Below are positions 59,358 to 64,000 of a stretch of DNA of 64,000 bases, piece after piece (position 1 is the first letter of the stretch; each line of letters opens with the position of its first letter). The position numbers and the translations under genes are program-made. The stretch comes from Liolophura sinensis (lineage: Eukaryota > Mollusca > Polyplacophora > Chitonida > Chitonidae). A model generated the notes under the pieces. It was given only the letters and a program-made list of their open reading frames with translations, searched no databases and had not been told where the DNA came from. The DNA lies in NCBI RefSeq assembly GCF_032854445.1, contig NC_088300.1:7566001-7630000 (forward strand), in the 5' to 3' direction.

Positions 59358-60781
59358 CTTCTCCCCAGCGATTGGTTGACTATGTTTGGCTATTTAGTCA
59401 ACTCCTTACTATCATTAGTAGTTGTTTTTTTAATACCTGTTCTAAATATTGTCCAGGTTTAATAAAATTTTATGTGTAATTTCAACTGGTTTCATTGTGC
59501 CTTTTTAGTGTAAACTATATTGTGTCTGAATTAGCATATTTTATATGTTTGCTTTAAATTATATGAATTTATTTGAATGTGCCGCTTACCACAGAGGCGC
59601 CAGCGATGTCACAATGGCCAGAAATGTCACAATGTGTCTCACAACTCCCTTTTTTGAGATTTGTCTCAGAAAAGCGAGTTTGTGATATCATTCTTGCCGA
59701 TGGTGTAGCTGATAAATAACGTATTTTGCACCGGTGAGTTTGTCGGGTAAAAAACTGGAAAAATGACCACAGAGTGAGGGAATGAATTAGTGAATTGCTG
59801 AGACATTCCTGACTGACATGTCGGCTGATATTTCTGGCCTACAGGTCAGCCAGGTATTCCACAATGCAGAATTGAAATGGGGGGTATATCGAAAGTATAA
59901 GGTCAGCATTGATACATGGTGACAACATTTCTGAAAATTGTGATGTGTCTGCTTCTATAACCATCTACCGTGAAGCTAGTAAATCATGTCGCCTTGTTGT
60001 GTGTGTCTGCCCAGACAACGAATTGCTGAATGCCGCTGTATGATACCGCCCTGGTCGGATTTACCCGAAGATATACACTACCAAAGCCTACATAATTACA
60101 TTTATCACCCAATGCTTACTGTGAAACTCTCAGTCTGCTCTGTTAGAATAAACAATCAAAAAAGTAAACTTCATGGCTTAGACTTCGACACCACAGTGTT
60201 ACCTCAATAGGACGCGCAGTGTTCAAAACACAGTTCATGTCGTCAACTCGAGAAACAATATCCAACCATGCACGATGTGTGTCATTCCCTAAACGGCACA
60301 GTGTGATGATCTGCTAGATTTAAACAATTCATATATAGCAAAGGCTGCGATTATATATATATGTATATACCCTCAATGAGGGTATGTATATTTGCACAAA
60401 GACCAGAACGCTTTCTTCTCTCTCAGATTTTACGACAAGAGGGATAGTTTCAATTCTGACATAGTAAATCATCCTTACTTCCTGCATGTGACATGTACAT
60501 GTCTTGCCTTGTAGCATTTGGTACATGCCGTGTGTTATGTGACTGTTTCAATCAACGTTAGAAGTTCTGCAAAACTAGTGTGTCAAGGTTATTCCGTCAA
60601 ACGCGTCACTAAATGTTTGCTAAGTTTTACAATGAGTACAATGAGTATAATAAGTAAATATGGGCAGAGCGTACGGAATCTCTGGCACATGCTGCATAAC
60701 TGAGTCTAATTCCGCTAGAGGGTGTACATTCATCCTGGACAATTTGATCGCCACGTTGGATATATCAACAGTCGCAATCAA
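59358..60781. other. Flank of the LINE, second copy; no gene seen
   Basis: Same content as 54,481-55,904. Confidence 0.5.
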
Positions 60782-61085
60782 AGTGCACATGAGATACATA
60801 TTTTATGATCGACAACTTGTACATTAGCACGGTAAATCATTTGAATATTGATTTCAATCGTTTGCCTAGAACTTTCCTTCCCAAGATTACTGAAAAATAC
60901 TGACTGCTTCTCTTTGCATGATTCCGTCTTATTTTCGTAATTTACATACTTTCTTAGTTCTATGGTGGTTTGTGTTAAATGTCGTTTTGGGCGTTGACCT
61001 TGCACTTATTGCCCTGGAACGCCCATTTTGGTTGGCGGATGGTATACGCATGTCTATTTTACAATTTTTCTATTACAATCGTACG
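60782..61085 (+). repeat. Dispersed 'LERP' repeat, copy 4 (most complete)
   Basis: cattagcacggtaaatcatt, ttctctttgcatgattccg, ggtttgtgttaaatgtcg, gcacttattgccctggaacg and ttggttggcggatggtat. The + frame reads LALIALERPFWLADGIRMS. An open frame of 117 codons starting at 60,918 continues beyond the repeat to 61,271 but is not recognised. Confidence 0.75.
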
Positions 61086-61551
61086 TATGACGGAGATTTT
61101 CCCGTACTCGGGGGTGGCAATTCATCTCAACCAGCATTACACTTTGGGTATTGCCAACAAAACTTCAAGAAGGCAGCAAATCTCACTAAATTGCCTGTCG
61201 AAAAACTTGGACTAAGCCATCAGGTCGCATCGCAACCTCACGGCCAGGACCCGCACAAACTGAAGCTGTGAAAAGTAAACGGTGACGTTTTGATATAGGT
61301 TTAATTATCCACGTTGAAGTATTTCATCATCACAAATAGTAAACAGTGACACTACATTAGTTTGTGTTTATTTCAATAAGCTAAACAAAATTAATCCAGC
61401 CAACCTTAAATGATTGCTGGTTCAAATGACAGTTACAATATTTATGTTCGTATATGATAAATAGCTATAACAGGGTTAAAGCCCAACATCTCAACCTCAA
61501 CCTTCTATTTGAAGCCCACAATACTGGATCTGTGGAGAGTTTAACTAGAGT
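61086..61551. other. Downstream of the GPCR; no gene seen
   Basis: Contains the end of an unrecognised open frame (to 61,271) and then AT-rich sequence, probably the receptor's 3' UTR. Confidence 0.4.
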
Positions 61552-62655
61552 TCAACTTCCTCCACTTGTCGCGTCTGTTCCTTCTGATTTACTGTTAGTC
61601 TGATGTCGTCGTTGTTTAATCACAGCGTATAAATGTTGACGGATCACTCTGACTCGGGAACCCAGAATCAAGGGGTTCACCACACTATTCAAGAGGTAAA
61701 GGTTGAAGAGATTGCGAGTCAGGATTGCCTGAGCATCTTTTGACATAACAGATTTGGGTATGCTGGGTCGTAATTGCTTGAACACAGGTCCAGGTAAGTA
61801 AAGACACAGAGACGAGATGTGGATGAGGAAATATGTCAGAGTCAAAGACAAGGTTGTTCTTCTGTTGTCAGATGTCGACGTTCCTAGGGCTCGATTACAC
61901 CGTTTCTGCAGGTCCAGTACCACAAATATGACGGCGTACAGTACAAAGATTACTACGTTGACGACTATAGTGATGTACTGTCGAGTGTCGAGGTTGAAAT
62001 ACCTGTGACCGTAATTTAGTTTGACAGTGAAAGAACTGTTATCAAGCTTATCGTTGAAGAAAGGAATGATGATACCCGGTAAGGTCAGGGCAACTGCTCC
62101 TAACCACGACGAGGCTATGAGTAAGACTTTGGCCAAATTTCTGTATCCAACGATGTGATAGGTCAGCGGTCTGAGAACGGCGTAAAGACGATCACAAGCC
62201 AACAACAGGGCAGAAAGAGTCTGAGAGTACATGATGGTTGCCCCTATGTGATTATTAATGGCAGAGATATATTTGACAGCTTCCAAGGCATTGTATGCAG
62301 TGAGCATGTAAAACAGTGCAGGGAGGCACGCCTCAAAGCCCCAGATGATGTCTGCGAGAATAGAATTTTGGATCAACGTCTTCGATTTGAGTATTTTGGG
62401 ACTGGCTTTGGTGGTGGCAGCAAAGACAAGACAATTGACGAGAATGGCAGATAAGCCAAAAACGGCTGCAGAACATCGTGAAACGATAACTGTTAACCCC
62501 AAAATGTTTGGTGGCATCCAAATCCTCCCGTGAGGGTCAGAGCCAGTCTTCTCCATGGAAACGTTGTCGTTTTCGGTAAAGTTGTTTATAAACTCGGTGA
62601 AACTGTCTTCTGACATGTTGGCACAACACAGCAGGAACGTTATGTTGAGCATCAT
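61552..62655 (-). CDS. Rhodopsin-like (class A) G-protein-coupled receptor, orphan
   Basis: A plasma-membrane seven-helix receptor; ligand unknown. One open exon, 367 residues from the Met at 62,655. An acceptor (ttattttgtag) ends at 62,672, so the longer start at 62,688 would be intronic. The Met at 62,616 (MSEDSF) is also possible and matches the pseudogene start. Counting from the 62,655 Met: TM1 about 51-75 with the conserved Asn in ILVN, TM2 94-117 with LAD, TM3 137-157 ending CDRLYAV (DRL for DRY), TM4 175-195, TM5 227-248, TM6 270-291 with LYLPGP (no CWxP), TM7 314-335 with NPLIL for NPxxY. N-glycosylation sites lie in the N-terminus and second extracellular loop. The usual TM3-loop cysteine pair is not evident. 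A broken relative lies in convergent orientation at 47.6-48.4 kb. Confidence 0.88.
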   Translation of the reverse strand: MMLNITFLLCCANMSEDSFTEFINNFTENDNVSMEKTGSDPHGRIWMPPNILGLTVIVSRCSAAVFGLSAILVNCLVFAATTKASPKILKSKTLIQNSILADIIWGFEACLPALFYMLTAYNALEAVKYISAINNHIGATIMYSQTLSALLLACDRLYAVLRPLTYHIVGYRNLAKVLLIASSWLGAVALTLPGIIIPFFNDKLDNSSFTVKLNYGHRYFNLDTRQYITIVVNVVIFVLYAVIFVVLDLQKRCNRALGTSTSDNRRTTLSLTLTYFLIHISSLCLYLPGPVFKQLRPSIPKSVMSKDAQAILTRNLFNLYLLNSVVNPLILGSRVRVIRQHLYAVIKQRRHQTNSKSEGTDATSGGS

Positions 62656-62918
62656 CGCTGATATGGTTGATCTACAAAATAACAACAAAATTTTAAAACC
62701 ACTTTTGCCAAAAACTTTTGTGAAAATAAATGTACGTATACATCAGCATCTATAATATACTCGAAAAGTAACTCATGCCCAATTTCAACATCTTCGTATG
62801 TGTTTATTTTTAAAAACTCAATTCAGTATTTATTCAAATAAATGTTTGCTTCTTGTAACTTTAATAAAAACTTCCAATGGAAGGGGCACTCTCGGTTGAG
62901 CTTCAAATCCAGCTTTGG

Positions 62919-63280
62919 GTGAGTGAGTGAGTGGTTTGGGTTTAACGTGGTACTCAACAATTTTTCAGTCATATGACGACGAAGGAATCATTAGTGCATG
63001 CACGTGTAATGTGCCTCCTTGTTGCAGGACGGATTTCCACCGCTCTTTTATTTAGTGCTGCATCACTGAGACGACTTACCGAAGGCAAGTAAGCGGCCCC
63101 GCCCGAGCCATTATACTGATACGGGTCAACCAGTCGTTGCACTATCCCCTTCATGCTGAACGCCAAGCGAGGAAGTTACAACTTCCTCTTTTAAAGTCTT
63201 AGGTGTGACTCGACCAAGGATTGATCCTGGATCTACTGGTCCCGAAGCGGACGCTCTACCAACTGTGCTATCCGGGCCGG
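62919..63280 (-). mobile_element. SINE family B, full-length, with perfect 16-bp duplication
   Basis: On - the tRNA-like head reads ggatagcacagttggtagagc (A box) and ggatcaatcc (B box). The body contains gtataatggctcgggcgggg, and the 3' end cgtcgtcatatgactgaaaa is followed by gttgagt and cactcactcac. It is flanked by TCAAATCCAGCTTTGG at 62,903-62,918 and 63,281-63,296, so it looks young. Confidence 0.95.
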
Positions 63281-63296
63281 TCAAATCCAGCTTTGG

Positions 63297-64000
63297 ACAG
63301 GAAGTTTCTAAATTCCCACAGTTTAATTCTTCAGCGGAGTCTTGGTAACAAAAAACGGCCGACAACGTACGTGTGGTCGTTAACGCAGTCTAACGTTTAT
63401 TCAAGACCACTTGTCTTTCACTAATATGATGTGCATATCTTCACGTCACACGAAGGAAAAGTCGTCAGTAACCAGCATAACGCTGGTGCTTTACCTCAGT
63501 ACATGAATTGTACCCCATGTCATTCATTTTTATGTAAACACGGGATTATGTAAAATTTCCTGGTTAAATAACTGATCAGTTACTAGAAATAGATATTGGA
63601 GTGAAAGGCAAAACACCTACTCGTGGTCGAAAGTATACATAGCTGCGTCACTGAGGCCTCAGATGGAGCTTCGTGGCACAAGATTCAACGCGACAAAAAC
63701 ATTGCAGGAGAAACCTTTGGGACTTGGTCTGGCTCTAAATGACTTCAGATTCAAATCTCCACTGCAGAAGACTTACATATTGATATCTACATCTGAGGCT
63801 TTTGGTATATTAGTTATTTCTGTACTTTCCCATTCCTCGTAGCTTACCCCTACGTAGAAGGGACGTGTGATATTTGCCATGTAAATTACGCCTTAATTGT
63901 GACTCGGTAACTGTCGTACGGAAATACTACGAGAAAGCGTCCGTGGCACTGTTAGGTCACAGCGTACGGCTGATCTGTACAGACATGATGTTCCATCACT
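63297..64000. other. Right edge; no gene seen
   Basis: No recognised coding exon or repeat in the last 700 bases. Confidence 0.4.

Larger units (their letters stand above)
56141..61012. repeat. 4,872-bp tandem duplication, right copy
   Basis: Direct repeat of 51,264-56,135. It contains the LINE only from mid reverse transcriptase to its 5' end; the LINE's 3' part is absent here. Confidence 0.93.

Noticed and set aside
61817-62533. Plus-strand frames of 60-100 codons
   Set aside because: They are antisense shadows of the intact GPCR on -.

Overview
The window is animal nuclear DNA. Genes are split by GT-AG introns, AATAAA signals follow the gene ends, and SINEs, a LINE, MITEs and minisatellites make up most of the rest. 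The two SINE families (one with a 3' arm reading 'gtttcctcccacc', one ending near 'catatgac') and the gene structures suggest a marine lophotrochozoan, probably a mollusc or brachiopod. That placement is an inference; the sequence does not settle the species.

Layout. 0.35-0.57 kb: last coding exon of an unrecognised gene (+). 2.6-7.2 kb: mitochondrial ribosomal protein gene MRPS10 (+), first exon not found. 11.4-18.3 kb: an RBM4/lark-like RNA-binding protein (-), rebuilt from seven coding exons whose phases all agree: one RRM, one CCHC zinc knuckle and a Tyr/Pro/Arg-rich tail. About 21.0-21.16 kb: a CpG-richer stretch that looks like a shared divergent promoter. 24.9-33.7 kb: GDPGP1 (GDP-D-glucose phosphorylase, HIT superfamily) on +, ten coding exons, with a 56-bp minisatellite in one intron and a 21-bp array in another. 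34.7-35.9 kb: a 35-bp satellite with higher-order structure.

From about 39.3 to 44.5 kb lies an old, diverged direct duplicate of about 29.8-36.9 kb. It carries decayed copies of GDPGP1 coding exons 6-8. The two copies expanded different tandem repeats: copy 1 has the 35-bp and 21-bp arrays, copy 2 has a 126-bp and a 42-bp array. Two SINEs in copy 1 match empty sites in copy 2.

From 47.6 to 62.7 kb, a broken rhodopsin-like GPCR (+) and an intact relative (-) converge on a degenerate LINE with endonuclease, reverse transcriptase and RNase H. A 4,872-bp segment covering most of the LINE plus flanking DNA (51,264-56,135) is repeated in direct orientation at 56,141-61,012 and reads as identical, so it is either a very recent duplication or an assembly artefact.

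The genes have unrelated household, regulatory and signalling roles and do not form one pathway. What is unusual here is the structural history of the region: nested insertions, a segmental duplication with diverging satellites, and gene decay.
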